Positions 18,152 to 27,016 of a stretch of DNA of 64,000 bases are shown here, in pieces. Source of the DNA: Amarobacillus sp046328225. GTDB taxonomy: Bacteria > Chloroflexota > Dehalococcoidia > Tepidiformales > Tepidiformaceae. A program made the translations under genes and the position numbers. Every line of letters begins with the position of its first letter. The first letter of the stretch is position 1. The stretch covers positions 62,001-126,000 of the forward strand of contig JAXLWZ010000006.1 of NCBI GenBank assembly GCA_046328225.1, written 5' to 3'. The notes beneath the pieces are model-generated. The model made no database searches. It was not told the origin of the DNA and worked only from the letters and a program-made list of their open reading frames with translations.

Positions 18152-19159
18152 GTGGACACCGACCCGGATCCTTCGCGCCAGGACGAGATCGGGCGTGTGC
18201 TCGCCGCCTATGGACGCACGGCCGCCGGTCACCCGCACCGTGTCGAAGCCGGCACCCTGAACGCGAACTACCGCGTGCCCACCGCCGGCGGCGCGCTCTT
18301 CCTGCGGCTCCATCGCCCGTCCTACGACCACGACCGCATCCTCGCCGAGCACGAGATCCTGACCTTCGTCGCGGCCCGGGGCATCCCGGTGCCCCTCCCC
18401 CTGCGCACGGCCGCCGGCGGCACGACGGTCGCGGAAGAATCCGGCATCTGGTCGGCCTATCCCTGGATCGCCGGCACGCTCGTCGCCCCGCACGCGCTGA
18501 CCCACGAGCAAGCCGTGGCCCTGGGCGACATGCATGGCCGCACCCAGGCCGCGCTCGCCGCGCACCCCGCGAGCGCGACCGCCACCTTCGATATGACCTG
18601 GGACCGCGAGCAGTCGCTGGCCACCCTGGCCGCCTGCGCCGAGGCCGCGGGCCGGCAGAACGCCGCCCCGTGGGTCGTCGAAGCGATCGGGCGGCAGGCC
18701 GAACTGCTCGCGCGCGAACCCCTTCGCCTGCCCGCGGACTTCGCCTGGCTGCCGTGCCAACTCGCCCACGGCGACTTCCAGGACCAGCAGGCCCTCTTCG
18801 CGCCCGATGGCTCCATCGCTGCCATCACCGACTGGGAACTCTGCCGCCCGTGGCCGCGCATCTGGGACCTCGTGCGCGCGCTCGCGTTCTGCGGGTTGTT
18901 CCGCGGCCCGGCGCTGGAGCCGTACCTGGCCGCGTACCGGCGCCACGTCACGCTCACCCCCGAGGAGTGCCACGCCGGCATGGAGCTCTGGTGGCAGAGC
19001 CGCCTTGGCAGTGCATGGGTCTGGCACGCAAGCCTGGTTGAAGGCAACGCACGCGTCGCGACCTTCTACGAAGAGACCGCCCGCCACCTGGAAGAAGTCG
19101 CCGACCCGGCCTGGCGCGCGGCCACGGAGGCCCGGCTCATCCACGCCGCGACCGGCTAA
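18152..19159 (+). CDS. APH/choline kinase-fold phosphotransferase
   Basis: A 335-residue member of the aminoglycoside phosphotransferase/homoserine kinase-like fold. It has ANYRV in the ATP-binding lobe, LFLRLHRP with the strand around the usual lysine position, the catalytic loop LAHGDFQDQQ and the metal-binding ITDWE. In the usual Lys position the visible residue is R (LRLHR), so ATP binding may differ from the norm. The GTG start lies 5 bp after miaB, so it is probably co-transcribed. The substrate is unknown; resistance should not be assumed, since many such proteins phosphorylate metabolites. Confidence 0.8.
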   Translation: MDTDPDPSRQDEIGRVLAAYGRTAAGHPHRVEAGTLNANYRVPTAGGALFLRLHRPSYDHDRILAEHEILTFVAARGIPVPLPLRTAAGGTTVAEESGIWSAYPWIAGTLVAPHALTHEQAVALGDMHGRTQAALAAHPASATATFDMTWDREQSLATLAACAEAAGRQNAAPWVVEAIGRQAELLAREPLRLPADFAWLPCQLAHGDFQDQQALFAPDGSIAAITDWELCRPWPRIWDLVRALAFCGLFRGPALEPYLAAYRRHVTLTPEECHAGMELWWQSRLGSAWVWHASLVEGNARVATFYEETARHLEEVADPAWRAATEARLIHAATG

Positions 19160-19165
19160 TCCTGC

Positions 19166-19468
19166 CTACGAGAGCCGGTGGCTCGCCCGGCTGGCCGCAC
19201 TGCAATGCCGCGGCACCGCCGCACCGAGCATCGCCTCGAAACAGATGAGCCCGTCGCGGCCACCCGGCCCGATGGCCATCACCGCCGCCTTGCCGCATGC
19301 CTCCACCGGCAGCGGGCAGAGCGCCGCCGCGATCGCCAGCTGGGCACGCGACCACGTCGGGTCCGAACTCATGGATGGCACGTCCATGCGCCGCACGAGG
19401 TAGGCCACCACCCCGATCCACGCGAACATCGGCACGAGAACGAGGTAGAGGCCATACTGCAACAGCAT
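19166..19468 (-). CDS. Small single-span membrane protein of unknown function
   Basis: One hundred residues starting MLLQYGLYLVLVP, with one clear membrane helix (about residues 4-24) and a positively charged flank (VRRM) that would face the cytoplasm. The rest is Ala/Pro-rich with three cysteines and no recognised domain. It converges on the APH-fold gene with a 6-bp gap. The coding call relies on the start, the helix and the lack of a competing gene. Confidence 0.5.
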   Translation of the reverse strand: MLLQYGLYLVLVPMFAWIGVVAYLVRRMDVPSMSSDPTWSRAQLAIAAALCPLPVEACGKAAVMAIGPGGRDGLICFEAMLGAAVPRHCSAASRASHRLS

Positions 19469-19545
19469 TTCGCGAGCATACGCGCGCCGTTCCCGCCTGG
19501 TGGTGCCCGGACGCGCGCCTCGCATTACAACCCCGTTACGAGACG

Positions 19546-21225
19546 CTATAGCCTGCCCAGCTCCGCCCGCATCTGGTCCAGCCCGAGCGGGCCCAGGTCC
19601 AGCGCCTTCGCGTGGAACGCCTTCAGGTCGAACGCGTTCCCGGCGCGCGCACGGGCGGCATCCCGCGCCTCCAGCCAGACCCGTTCGCCCACCTTGTAAC
19701 AGATCGCCTGCGACGGGTAGCCGAGATACCGCACGATCTCGCTCGCCATGAAGTCTTTCGGGAAGTGGCTCCGTTCGTCCACGAACGCCTGCCCCAGCTC
19801 GGGCGTCCAGCGTTCACCCGGGTGGAAGCCGTCGGCCGCCGGGATCTCCAGCTGCAGGTGCATGCCGATGTCCACGATCACGCGCACGGCCCGCATCGCC
19901 TGCGCGCGCAGCATCCCCAGGCGGTAGTCCGGGTTCTCCAGGTACCCCAGCTCGTCCATCAGCCGCTCCGCGTACAGCGCCCAGCCCTCGCCGTGCGCCG
20001 AAACGAACACCGTGCGCTGGAACCGCGAAAGCGTCTCCGCGAGGTACCGCACCTGCGCGACCTGCAGATGGTGCCCCGGCACGCCCTCGTGGTAAGCGAT
20101 GGAGACTTCGCCCCACAGCGGAAAGCGCGTCTTGCCGAGTGTCGGATACCACGTCCGCCCCGGCCGGCTGAAGTCCTCGCTCGGGCCCGTGTAGTACATC
20201 GCCGCGGCCCCGCCCGGCGGCGCGATCATCGCTTCCACGCGCTGCACCGGCCCCGGGATATCGAAGTGCTTGCCGTTCAGCTCCGCGATCGTCCGGTCCT
20301 GCAGCTCCTGCATCCACGCCCGGAACGCCTCGACGCCCTCGATGGAACGCGCCGGGTCCGTTTCCAATAGCTGCTTCGCCTGCTCCACCGTCGCGCCGGG
20401 GCGAATGCGCTGCGCCGTCGCCCGCATGTCCGCCTCGATGCGGTGCAGGTCCTCCCACGCCCACGCGTACGTCTCGAACAGGTCAATCGTGGCCCCGAGC
20501 GTCGAAAGCGCCATCACCCGGTACCGGTCCGGGCCCACCGCGTCCTGCAGCGGCGCCCCCGGTGCGTACTCGTCCCGGAGATAGCTCGCGAACCTGGCAT
20601 ACGCGTTGGTCGCGGCCGTCGCGGCGGCGTCCAACCGTCCGCGCAGCGCGCCGGGCACGACCTCCGGCTTTGCTCCCTCGACCAGCTTCGGAAAGAACGG
20701 TTCCGCGCCATCACCCGACCATGTCGCCGCCTGTTTTGCGCATTCCAGCGCCTGCCGCCGCGCCGCCAGCACCCCCTTCGCGCGGCCCGCATCGAGCGCA
20801 GCCCGGAAGCCGCCGAGCGCCGCCGGTACCTTCTCCATGCGCGCTGCGATCGTCTCCCAGTCCTCCGCCGTCTCCCTCGGCATGAGGTCGAAGCACGAGC
20901 GGATGCTCCCCAGCGGGCTGCCGATGATGCGCAGCGCGCGCAGCCCCTCGTCCGCGTCGAATTGGGCCAACTGCGCCCGTAGCCGCTCGCCGATGAACGC
21001 CGACGCCACGCGGTCGCGCTCGTTCGTAATCGCCGCGCCCTCGAGCGCCGCGAGAATGGCGCGCGTGTGCCCGGCTCGCTGCTCGATGCCGTCGGGCGAA
21101 TAGTCCGTCAGCTCCGAATCGTACCCGGCGATGCCGTTCGCGGTCGCACCGATAGGGTCGAGGGCGGCGGATTCCTCCACATAACGGTCTGCGAGCGCGT
21201 ACACCGGCGTGAGCTGGCCCGGCAT
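19546..21225 (-). CDS. DUF885-family putative metallopeptidase
   Basis: A 559-residue helical protein of the DUF885 family, whose members resemble gluzincin peptidases. The zinc-like motif YHEGVPGHHLQ and the downstream GEGWALYAERLMDELGY segment with the third acidic ligand are clear. No signal peptide is visible, so it is probably cytoplasmic. The start is MPGQLTPVY, chosen over a longer open frame because the domain begins there. The peptide substrate is unknown. Confidence 0.85.
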   Translation of the reverse strand: MPGQLTPVYALADRYVEESAALDPIGATANGIAGYDSELTDYSPDGIEQRAGHTRAILAALEGAAITNERDRVASAFIGERLRAQLAQFDADEGLRALRIIGSPLGSIRSCFDLMPRETAEDWETIAARMEKVPAALGGFRAALDAGRAKGVLAARRQALECAKQAATWSGDGAEPFFPKLVEGAKPEVVPGALRGRLDAAATAATNAYARFASYLRDEYAPGAPLQDAVGPDRYRVMALSTLGATIDLFETYAWAWEDLHRIEADMRATAQRIRPGATVEQAKQLLETDPARSIEGVEAFRAWMQELQDRTIAELNGKHFDIPGPVQRVEAMIAPPGGAAAMYYTGPSEDFSRPGRTWYPTLGKTRFPLWGEVSIAYHEGVPGHHLQVAQVRYLAETLSRFQRTVFVSAHGEGWALYAERLMDELGYLENPDYRLGMLRAQAMRAVRVIVDIGMHLQLEIPAADGFHPGERWTPELGQAFVDERSHFPKDFMASEIVRYLGYPSQAICYKVGERVWLEARDAARARAGNAFDLKAFHAKALDLGPLGLDQMRAELGRL

Positions 21226-21249
21226 GGTCGTCCCCCTCGCCGCTGAGCT

Positions 21250-21284
21250 GCGGCCCCGGGATGGTGTGACACCGCCGGGGCCGC
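21250..21284 (-). terminator. Hairpin between the MFS and DUF885 genes
   Basis: A 10-bp stem, GCGGCCCCGG paired with CCGGGGCCGC, holds a smaller GGTG/CACC stem inside. It lies 18 bp after the MFS stop on the minus strand and ahead of the DUF885 start. Confidence 0.6.
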
Positions 21285-21301
21285 GCGCCACCGGTTCCCG
21301 T

Positions 21302-22507
21302 TCAATCGCCACCGGCGCGGACCGGCCGCTCGTCCCGAGGCAATCCCACGATGAGCGCGATCGGTCCGGCGAGCATGAGCCACATCATCGCCGCGAGGCC
21401 CCACCGCTGCGCCACCATCCCCAGCCCCACCGGGATCAGCCCCGTGACGAGCCCGAACGAAGCCGCGATCGCCTCGTTCGTGCCCGGCCGGCCCGGCATG
21501 GAGGCGTAGAAACGAGCGCGCGGAATCGCGTACCACCCCGCGTTGAGCAGCCCGAGCACGGCAACCGGCGCCAGTTTCCAGGCGAACCCCGGCGTCAGCA
21601 GGAAGGCGCTGTACACGGCCAGCATCGCGAACGCGCTCGCCCGCAGGTACACGAGCCCGCGCACGTCCTTCAACAGCCGAACGAGCGCCGCGTCGCCCAC
21701 CAGCCCGGCGATGGTCCAAACCGCCACGGCCAGCCCTGCCTGGCCCGGGCTCGCCCCTGCGACATCCACGAAGTACAGCGCGAGGAACCCGAACAGCCCG
21801 TCGAGCAACAGGTCGCCCATCGCCAACAGGCCGAGCCAGCGCCAGGTCTCGCCCCGTCGGAGCGCGGCGCGCAGCTCGAGAGCCAGCTCGCGCAGGCCGG
21901 GCGCCTCGTCATCCTCCGGGGCATTCTCGGGCAACCGTCGCCATGCCCCCATCGCGAGCACGGCCGCGAGCACGCCCATCGCCGCCAATGGCCACCGCCA
22001 GCCCGCGCCGCCTGCGTAGGCCGCCGCGAACAGCAACGGCCCGCCCACCACGCCGATGGACCCCGCGAGCGTCCAGCGCGCCATCGCGCCGTCGTACTCC
22101 CCCGGCGAAGCCTCGATCAGCGCTGCCTGCGACGTGGAAACGAACATCCCCGACGCCGGGTACAGCGCCGAAAAGGCCACCAGCAGCCAGGCGAAGCCAG
22201 GCGCCCCGGCCGAGGCCAACAGGGTCGCCGCCACCAGGAAGCCGCCCGTCACGATGAGCGCGCGACGTCTCCCCGTATCCCCCAGCAGCGCCAGCGGCGG
22301 CTCCAGCACCGCGCTCACGACCGTGGGCACCGCGAGCAGCACACCCACCTGGCCGTACGTCAGCCCGAGGTCGTTGCGAATCGCCGGCCAGGCGGCCTCG
22401 CGCAGCCCGAAAGCGAGCTCGTCGAAGAATTCGATCGCCAGCAACACGAACGCGGGCGATGCGATCAGCGCGGCACGGCGCCGCGGCGTCATGGAAGGTG
22501 CGGACAC
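21302..22507 (-). CDS. MFS transporter
   Basis: A 401-residue inner-membrane protein with about 12 hydrophobic helices in two six-helix halves joined by a charged loop (WRRLPENAPEDDEAPGLREL). The loop between helices 2 and 3 reads LGDTGRRR, a form of the MFS motif DxxGRR. It is most like drug or metabolite efflux carriers, but the substrate is not determined. The GTG start follows GGGAG with good spacing; an ATG five codons inside is an alternative. The leader holds an attenuator-like hairpin with a T-run. Confidence 0.88.
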   Translation of the reverse strand: MSAPSMTPRRRAALIASPAFVLLAIEFFDELAFGLREAAWPAIRNDLGLTYGQVGVLLAVPTVVSAVLEPPLALLGDTGRRRALIVTGGFLVAATLLASAGAPGFAWLLVAFSALYPASGMFVSTSQAALIEASPGEYDGAMARWTLAGSIGVVGGPLLFAAAYAGGAGWRWPLAAMGVLAAVLAMGAWRRLPENAPEDDEAPGLRELALELRAALRRGETWRWLGLLAMGDLLLDGLFGFLALYFVDVAGASPGQAGLAVAVWTIAGLVGDAALVRLLKDVRGLVYLRASAFAMLAVYSAFLLTPGFAWKLAPVAVLGLLNAGWYAIPRARFYASMPGRPGTNEAIAASFGLVTGLIPVGLGMVAQRWGLAAMMWLMLAGPIALIVGLPRDERPVRAGGD

Positions 22508-22508
22508 G

Positions 22509-22555
22509 AAAAACTCCCGTCTCTCTGGTAGGCGTCGTTAGCCGGTCGAGACGGG
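22509..22555 (-). promoter_or_regulatory. Attenuator-like hairpin in the MFS leader
   Basis: On the minus strand CCCGTCTC (22555-22548) can pair with GAGACGGG (22523-22516), and the second arm is followed at once by AGTTTTT and the GTG start. The GGGAG ribosome site overlaps the second arm. Such a hairpin could stop transcription or hide the ribosome site, as in leaders of inducible efflux genes. Confidence 0.4.
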
Positions 22556-22601
22556 AACGTGGCGGCCCCCGGGGTCGCGCCGCGAGTTAACGGGGAGGCT
22601 G

Positions 22602-22648
22602 AAAAACGGCGAACCGCATGCCCGGAGTCTGGGGGCACGCGGTTCGCC
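22602..22648 (-). terminator. Rho-independent terminator of glpX
   Basis: GGCGAACCGC pairs perfectly with GCGGTTCGCC; after one mismatch an inner TGCCC/GGGCA stem continues. On the minus strand the hairpin is followed by GTTTTTC. It lies 27 bp after the glpX stop and is a textbook intrinsic terminator. Confidence 0.9.
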
Positions 22649-22675
22649 TCGCAAGTCCTTTGCCGCGTGATCGCG

Positions 22676-23671
22676 TCAGTTCGTGTAGCGCGCCCCGCTG
22701 ATCTGCTCCAGCTTCCGCCAGTGGTGCTCGGTCTGGATGCGGCGAATGGTCCCCGACCGTGCACGCATCACCAGCGATTCGCTCGTCGCGCCGCCGGCCA
22801 CGTACTCCACACCCTTCAGCAGGTCCCCCGTGGTGATGCCGCTCGCCGCGAAGAACACGTCGTCGCTTGATACGAGGTCGTCAATCGCGAGCACCCTGGT
22901 CACATCGAGCCCGCGCTCGATCGCGAGCTTGCGGTCGCCGTCATCGCGCGGCCAGAGGCGGCACTGCATGTCGCCTTCGAGGCACTTCATCGCCACCGCC
23001 GCCACCACGCCCTCCGGCGACCCGCCGATGCCGAGCAGCATGTCGACGCCCGTCCCCGCGAGACCCGCCATCACCGCGCCCGCGACGTCGCCATCCGTGA
23101 TAAAGCGGATGCGCGCGCCCGCCGCGCGGATCTGGTCCACGATCTCCGTGTTCCGGTCGCGGTCGAGAATCACCACCGTGACTTCTTCCACCGCCAGGTC
23201 CTTCGCTTTCGCCACCTGCTCGATGTTCCACGCGATCGGCGCGGAGAGGTCGATCTTCCCCTTCGCCGCCGCCCCGACGGCGATCTTCTCCATGTAGAAG
23301 ATGTCCTTCGGGTTGAACATCGTGCCCCGCGGCGCCACCGCGACCACGCTCAGCGCGTTCGGCCGGCCCAGCGAAAGCAACCGCGTGCCATCGATCGGGT
23401 CGACCGCGACATCGACCTGCGGCCCGTGTCCGCTGCCGACGCGCTCGCCGTTGAAGAGCATCGGGGCCTCGTCCTTCTCGCCCTCGCCGATGACGACGAC
23501 GCCGTCCATGTCGACGGTGTCCATCATCATCCGCATCGCGTTCACGGCCGCGCCGTCCGATGCGTTCTTGTCGCCGCGCCCCATCCAACGCGCCGCGGCC
23601 AGCGCCGCGGCTTCCGTCGTGCGGACGAGCTCCATCGCGATATTCCGATCCGGGACCTGTTCGTTTCTCAC
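22676..23671 (-). CDS. glpX: Class II fructose-1,6-bisphosphatase GlpX
   Basis: Metal-dependent gluconeogenic phosphatase of the inositol-phosphatase fold, 331 residues. Diagnostic segments are WMGRGDKNASDGAAVNAMR, the metal site GEGEKDEAPML and DPIDGT. This class replaces the classical Fbp in many Gram-positives, actinobacteria and Chloroflexota. It starts with GTG and shares the sequence GTGA with the stop of the upstream HD-domain gene, so the two are translationally coupled. Confidence 0.95.
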   Translation of the reverse strand: MRNEQVPDRNIAMELVRTTEAAALAAARWMGRGDKNASDGAAVNAMRMMMDTVDMDGVVVIGEGEKDEAPMLFNGERVGSGHGPQVDVAVDPIDGTRLLSLGRPNALSVVAVAPRGTMFNPKDIFYMEKIAVGAAAKGKIDLSAPIAWNIEQVAKAKDLAVEEVTVVILDRDRNTEIVDQIRAAGARIRFITDGDVAGAVMAGLAGTGVDMLLGIGGSPEGVVAAVAMKCLEGDMQCRLWPRDDGDRKLAIERGLDVTRVLAIDDLVSSDDVFFAASGITTGDLLKGVEYVAGGATSESLVMRARSGTIRRIQTEHHWRKLEQISGARYTN

Positions 23672-24225
23672 GGGTTCACTCCAAGTTGATGGGCTACGGG
23701 TTTCAATGCTTCGGCGACGAAGCGAATGTGCTCATCGAGTTCCACCCCGAGGTCGGCTGCCCCGCGGACGAGGTCGTCGCGATTCACCGCCCGCGCGAAC
23801 GCCCTGTCCTTCATCTTCTTCCGCACCGACGCCGGGTCGACCTCCGAGAGCGACTTGTTCGGCTTCACCAGCGCGCACGCCGTGACGAAGCCCGAAAGTT
23901 CATCGCACGCGAAGATCGCGCGGTCCATTTTCGAGGTGTATTCCAGCCCGAGGAAGGGCGCGTGGCAGAGGATCGCGTAGCGAATGTCCGCCGGCACGCC
24001 GCGCGCTTCCAGCAGCTTCGAACCTTCGCGCGGGTGCAACTCCTCCGTCGGGTGAATCTCCCAGTCGAAGTCGTGCAGCAGGCCAACAATGCCCCACTTC
24101 TCGACATCCTCATGCAGCAGCCGGGCGTAGGCCTGCATCGTCGCTTCCACGGCGAGGCCGTGCTTGCGCGTGCGCTCCTCGCGCGAGTACTCGACCAGGA
24201 TGTCCCAGGCACCGTCGCGATGCAT
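23668..24225 (-). CDS. HD-domain phosphohydrolase
   Basis: A 185-residue HD/HDIG-type domain: RKHGLAVEATM gives the first histidine, GLLHDFDWE the HD pair and LCHAPF a later histidine. Members of this small subfamily hydrolyse nucleotide or other phosphate esters, but their exact substrates are mostly unknown. The start MHRDGAWDIL fits the domain. It overlaps glpX by 4 nt as the upstream partner in a two-gene operon, which hints at a metabolic rather than signalling role. Confidence 0.85.
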   Translation of the reverse strand: MHRDGAWDILVEYSREERTRKHGLAVEATMQAYARLLHEDVEKWGIVGLLHDFDWEIHPTEELHPREGSKLLEARGVPADIRYAILCHAPFLGLEYTSKMDRAIFACDELSGFVTACALVKPNKSLSEVDPASVRKKMKDRAFARAVNRDDLVRGAADLGVELDEHIRFVAEALKPVAHQLGVNP

Positions 24226-24350
24226 CCTGCTGCCCCGGGGTTGCGAACTCGCGCGCCATCGTACCAGAGCGAACGCCATCGGTGCCCGTCGCTCGCGTGT
24301 GACTCAATTCCCGCGCCGTCCCGGCCGAGAACCATAACGGAGCATTCGAT

Positions 24351-25244
24351 ATGGCGAACCGGATGGTGCTGCGCGGGGCCCACGCCCCATCGCGCGCGAC
24401 GAACACACGCGACCCCCTCGAAGCCTACCTTGCCGGCGGGTTCCGCCAGGTCGATGGCTTTCTCACGGATGGCGCTGCCACGCTCATCGCCGCCATCGCC
24501 CGCAAGCAGGTGGATCTCGGCGTCCATGGCGGCGTCTGCGAAGTGGGCGTGCACCAGGGGCGCGCCTTCATCCTTCTCCATCTCCTCACCCGGCCCACCG
24601 AACTCGCCGTCGCCGTCGATGTCTTCGAACGGCAGGACCTGAATGTCGATGGTTCCGGCCGCGGCGTGCGCGACATCTTCGAGCGCAACTGCCGCCGCCA
24701 CGGCTGCGACCTCGACCGCATCCGCATCCTCTCGGCGGACTCCCTCACGCTCTCCGGGCACGACCTCATGGCCGCCGCGAGCGGGGCGCTCCGCCTCGTC
24801 CATATCGATGGCGGCCACACCGAGCAGGTCGCGGCGCACGACATGGCGGCCGCGGCGGCCGCGCTCGCACCCGGCGGCGTCATCATCGTCGACGACTACT
24901 TCCACGAGCAGTGGCCGGGCGTCTCCGACGGCGTCCGCGCCTTCTTCGCAGCGAACCCCGGGGCCGGCCTCGTCCCCTTCGCGACCGGCGGCAACAAGGT
25001 CCTGTTCTGCGGCCGCACGTTCGCGCCCGCCTACCGCGCCGCGCTCGCCTCGCTTCGCGTGAGCGGCTACGCGAAGGAGACGGCCATGTTCGGCGAGCCC
25101 GTCCTCGCCTTCGCGTTCTGGCGCATGGGCCCCCGCGATCGGTTCATCCGTTCCCGCGCCTGGTACGCCGTCCGCGACTTCGCGCCCATTCGCGCCATCC
25201 GCGACGCCCGCCGGCGCCACCTCGGTCGCGAACCCGTCGCCTGA
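24351..25244 (+). CDS. Class I SAM-dependent methyltransferase (Methyltransf_24 type)
   Basis: A 297-residue protein with the SAM-binding GGVCEVGVHQGRAF, the acidic strand AVAVDVF, and VHIDGGHTE followed by GGVIIVDDYFHEQWPGV, a pattern of Methyltransf_24/TylF-like O-methyltransferases often linked to surface sugars or secondary products. An ATG with GGAG upstream marks the start; a second ATG lies four codons inside. It is monocistronic and convergent with rpoD. The methyl acceptor is unknown. Confidence 0.82.
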   Translation: MANRMVLRGAHAPSRATNTRDPLEAYLAGGFRQVDGFLTDGAATLIAAIARKQVDLGVHGGVCEVGVHQGRAFILLHLLTRPTELAVAVDVFERQDLNVDGSGRGVRDIFERNCRRHGCDLDRIRILSADSLTLSGHDLMAAASGALRLVHIDGGHTEQVAAHDMAAAAAALAPGGVIIVDDYFHEQWPGVSDGVRAFFAANPGAGLVPFATGGNKVLFCGRTFAPAYRAALASLRVSGYAKETAMFGEPVLAFAFWRMGPRDRFIRSRAWYAVRDFAPIRAIRDARRRHLGREPVA

Positions 25245-25260
25245 GATCCGTCTGGGCGTG

Positions 25261-25290
25261 CGAAGGGGCCGGCGTGAGCCGGCCCCTTCG
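25261..25290. terminator. Bidirectional terminator hairpin
   Basis: A perfect 13-bp stem with a GTGA tetraloop lies between the convergent methyltransferase and sigma-factor genes. No long T-run is present on either side, but the stem is very stable. Confidence 0.8.
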
Positions 25291-25312
25291 TGTGTGGTGT
25301 CCTGCCTCGCGC

Positions 25313-26923
25313 TTAGTCGAGGTAGTCCTTCAGCTTGCGACTGCGGCTCGGGTGGCGAAGCTTCCGCAGCGCCTTCGCCTCGATCTGGCGAATGCGCTCG
25401 CGCGTCACCCCGAACTCCCGGCCGACCTCCTCCAGCGTGCGGCTGCGGCCGTCCTCCAGCCCGAAACGAAGCTGGAGCACCCGCCGTTCGCGGCTCGTGA
25501 GGCTCGCGAGCACGTCCTCGACCTGCTCCCGCAGCAGCTGCTGGCTTGCCGCTTCCGCCGGCGCGAGCGCGCTCGGGTCCTCGATGAAGTCGCCGAGGTG
25601 GCTGTCCTCCTCCTCGCCGATCGGCGTTTCCAGCGACACCGGCTCCTGCGAGACCTTCTGGATCTCGCGGATGCGTTCCGGGGTGTAGGCCGCCGCCGTC
25701 TCCGGCTTGCCGCTCTCCGTCATCCCGCGTGCGATCTCCTCGCTCGTGGGCTCGCGGCCATACTCTTGCACCAGCCGCCGGCTGACGCGCACGAGCTTGT
25801 TGATCGTCTCCACCATGTGGACCGGGATGCGGATCGTGCGCGCCTGGTCCGCGATCGCCCGCGTGATCGCCTGGCGAATCCACCACGTCGCGTACGTCGA
25901 GAACTTGAACCCCTTGCGGTAGTCGAACTTCTCGACCGCGCGGATGAGGCCGATGTTGCCTTCCTGGATCAGGTCCAGTAGCGACATCCCTCGCCCGATG
26001 TACTTCTTCGCCACCGAGACCACGAGGCGCAGGTTCGCCTCCGTCAGCCGCCGCTCCGCGCGCTGGCCGTTGTCCTTGATCGCCGAGAAGTGGTAGTGCA
26101 GCTTCTCTTCCAGCGGCGTCAGGTCCTCGACGAGCCCATCCTTCGGCGGCACGAGGAACTCCTCGCCGCCCGCTTCCTCGCCCATCTGCTCGACGAGGTC
26201 CTGGTTCAGGATGTGCGTCACGATTGAAAGCCGCACGATCAGCTCGGCCGCCTGCGACTCCTCGCCGCTTTCGGCCCCGCCCAGCTGCTCTTCGACGTAC
26301 CGCTTGAAGTCGAGGCTCATCTCGCCATCGATGAGGCCCCGGAACTGCGCGTTCGCGATCGTCTGCGAAAGGGTCAGGCCCGTGAGCGTGTCATCCGGCT
26401 TGCGCCAGCGGGGCACGCGCTGCGGCTCCTCGTTTTCGTCGGTCGCGCGCCGCGCCGTCAGCGTCTCGAAATTGTCGATGAACCGCACGGCCGCATCGTG
26501 GACCGGCTTCACCGCCGTCCACTGCTCCAGCAGCCGCACCGCGACGTGCGCCGCCTTCGGCTTTTGGCCGTACCGCTCGAGATACTCCTTCTCGATCTCC
26601 TCAAGGTGGAGGCCTTCCTCCATCTGCCGCGCGAGGTGCTTCTCGTCGTCGGCCGTCAGCAGGTACACCTTGCCGATTTCGCGGAGGTACATCCGGACGG
26701 GGTCATCGATCCCTTCCGATTCCTCCGTCAGCAGCGCGATGGAAGCCTCTTCCTCCTCTTCCTCCGCGGCCTCGACGCCACCTTCTTCATCTTCTTCGTT
26801 GAGGCTCGGTTCGTTCTCCTCTTCCTCGTCGTAGCTGTCGTCCTGGTTTTGGAGACGTGCCAGGACGGAGTCGACGGCGCTCGTCGCGGCGGACGTGCTT
26901 TCGGTCAGGGTGTCTTCAGTCAT
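25313..26923 (-). CDS. rpoD: Primary sigma factor RpoD/SigA
   Basis: RNA polymerase sigma-70 factor of 536 residues. An acidic N-terminus precedes region 1.2 (DPVRMYLREIGKVYLL). Region 2 follows with the -10 recognition segment GIGLIRAVEKFDYRKGFKFS-like sequence and TYATWWIRQAI, then region 3, and region 4.2 with EEVGREFGVTRERIRQIEAKAL for -35 recognition. ATG at 26923 is used; the open frame extends 26 codons upstream without homology and through a terminator. It should be the housekeeping sigma, given its full region set and lack of a partner anti-sigma gene. Confidence 0.96.
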   Translation of the reverse strand: MTEDTLTESTSAATSAVDSVLARLQNQDDSYDEEEENEPSLNEEDEEGGVEAAEEEEEEASIALLTEESEGIDDPVRMYLREIGKVYLLTADDEKHLARQMEEGLHLEEIEKEYLERYGQKPKAAHVAVRLLEQWTAVKPVHDAAVRFIDNFETLTARRATDENEEPQRVPRWRKPDDTLTGLTLSQTIANAQFRGLIDGEMSLDFKRYVEEQLGGAESGEESQAAELIVRLSIVTHILNQDLVEQMGEEAGGEEFLVPPKDGLVEDLTPLEEKLHYHFSAIKDNGQRAERRLTEANLRLVVSVAKKYIGRGMSLLDLIQEGNIGLIRAVEKFDYRKGFKFSTYATWWIRQAITRAIADQARTIRIPVHMVETINKLVRVSRRLVQEYGREPTSEEIARGMTESGKPETAAAYTPERIREIQKVSQEPVSLETPIGEEEDSHLGDFIEDPSALAPAEAASQQLLREQVEDVLASLTSRERRVLQLRFGLEDGRSRTLEEVGREFGVTRERIRQIEAKALRKLRHPSRSRKLKDYLD

Positions 26924-26968
26924 GCTCGGGAACCAAACCTCCGGGGCGCTTGCGAAACGGGGACGGAA

Positions 26969-26989
26969 AAAGGGCGCAATGCGCCTTTT
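26969..26989 (-). terminator. Rho-independent terminator of the DUF3052 gene
   Basis: On the minus strand a GGCGC/GCGCC core stem with A-T extensions and an ATT loop is followed by a run of five T. It lies 28 bp after the DUF3052 stop and upstream of rpoD. Confidence 0.85.
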
Positions 26990-27016
26990 CCACGGTAGCA
27001 AGCCCCCGGCAAGCTG

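Noticed and set aside
18152..19159. Aminoglycoside resistance gene
   Set aside because: Only the general APH fold is supported; metabolic kinases share it and the context (after miaB) is housekeeping.
26924..27001. 26-codon N-terminal extension of the sigma factor
   Set aside because: It starts at TTG, runs through the DUF3052 terminator and has no homology; the ATG at 26923 fits.
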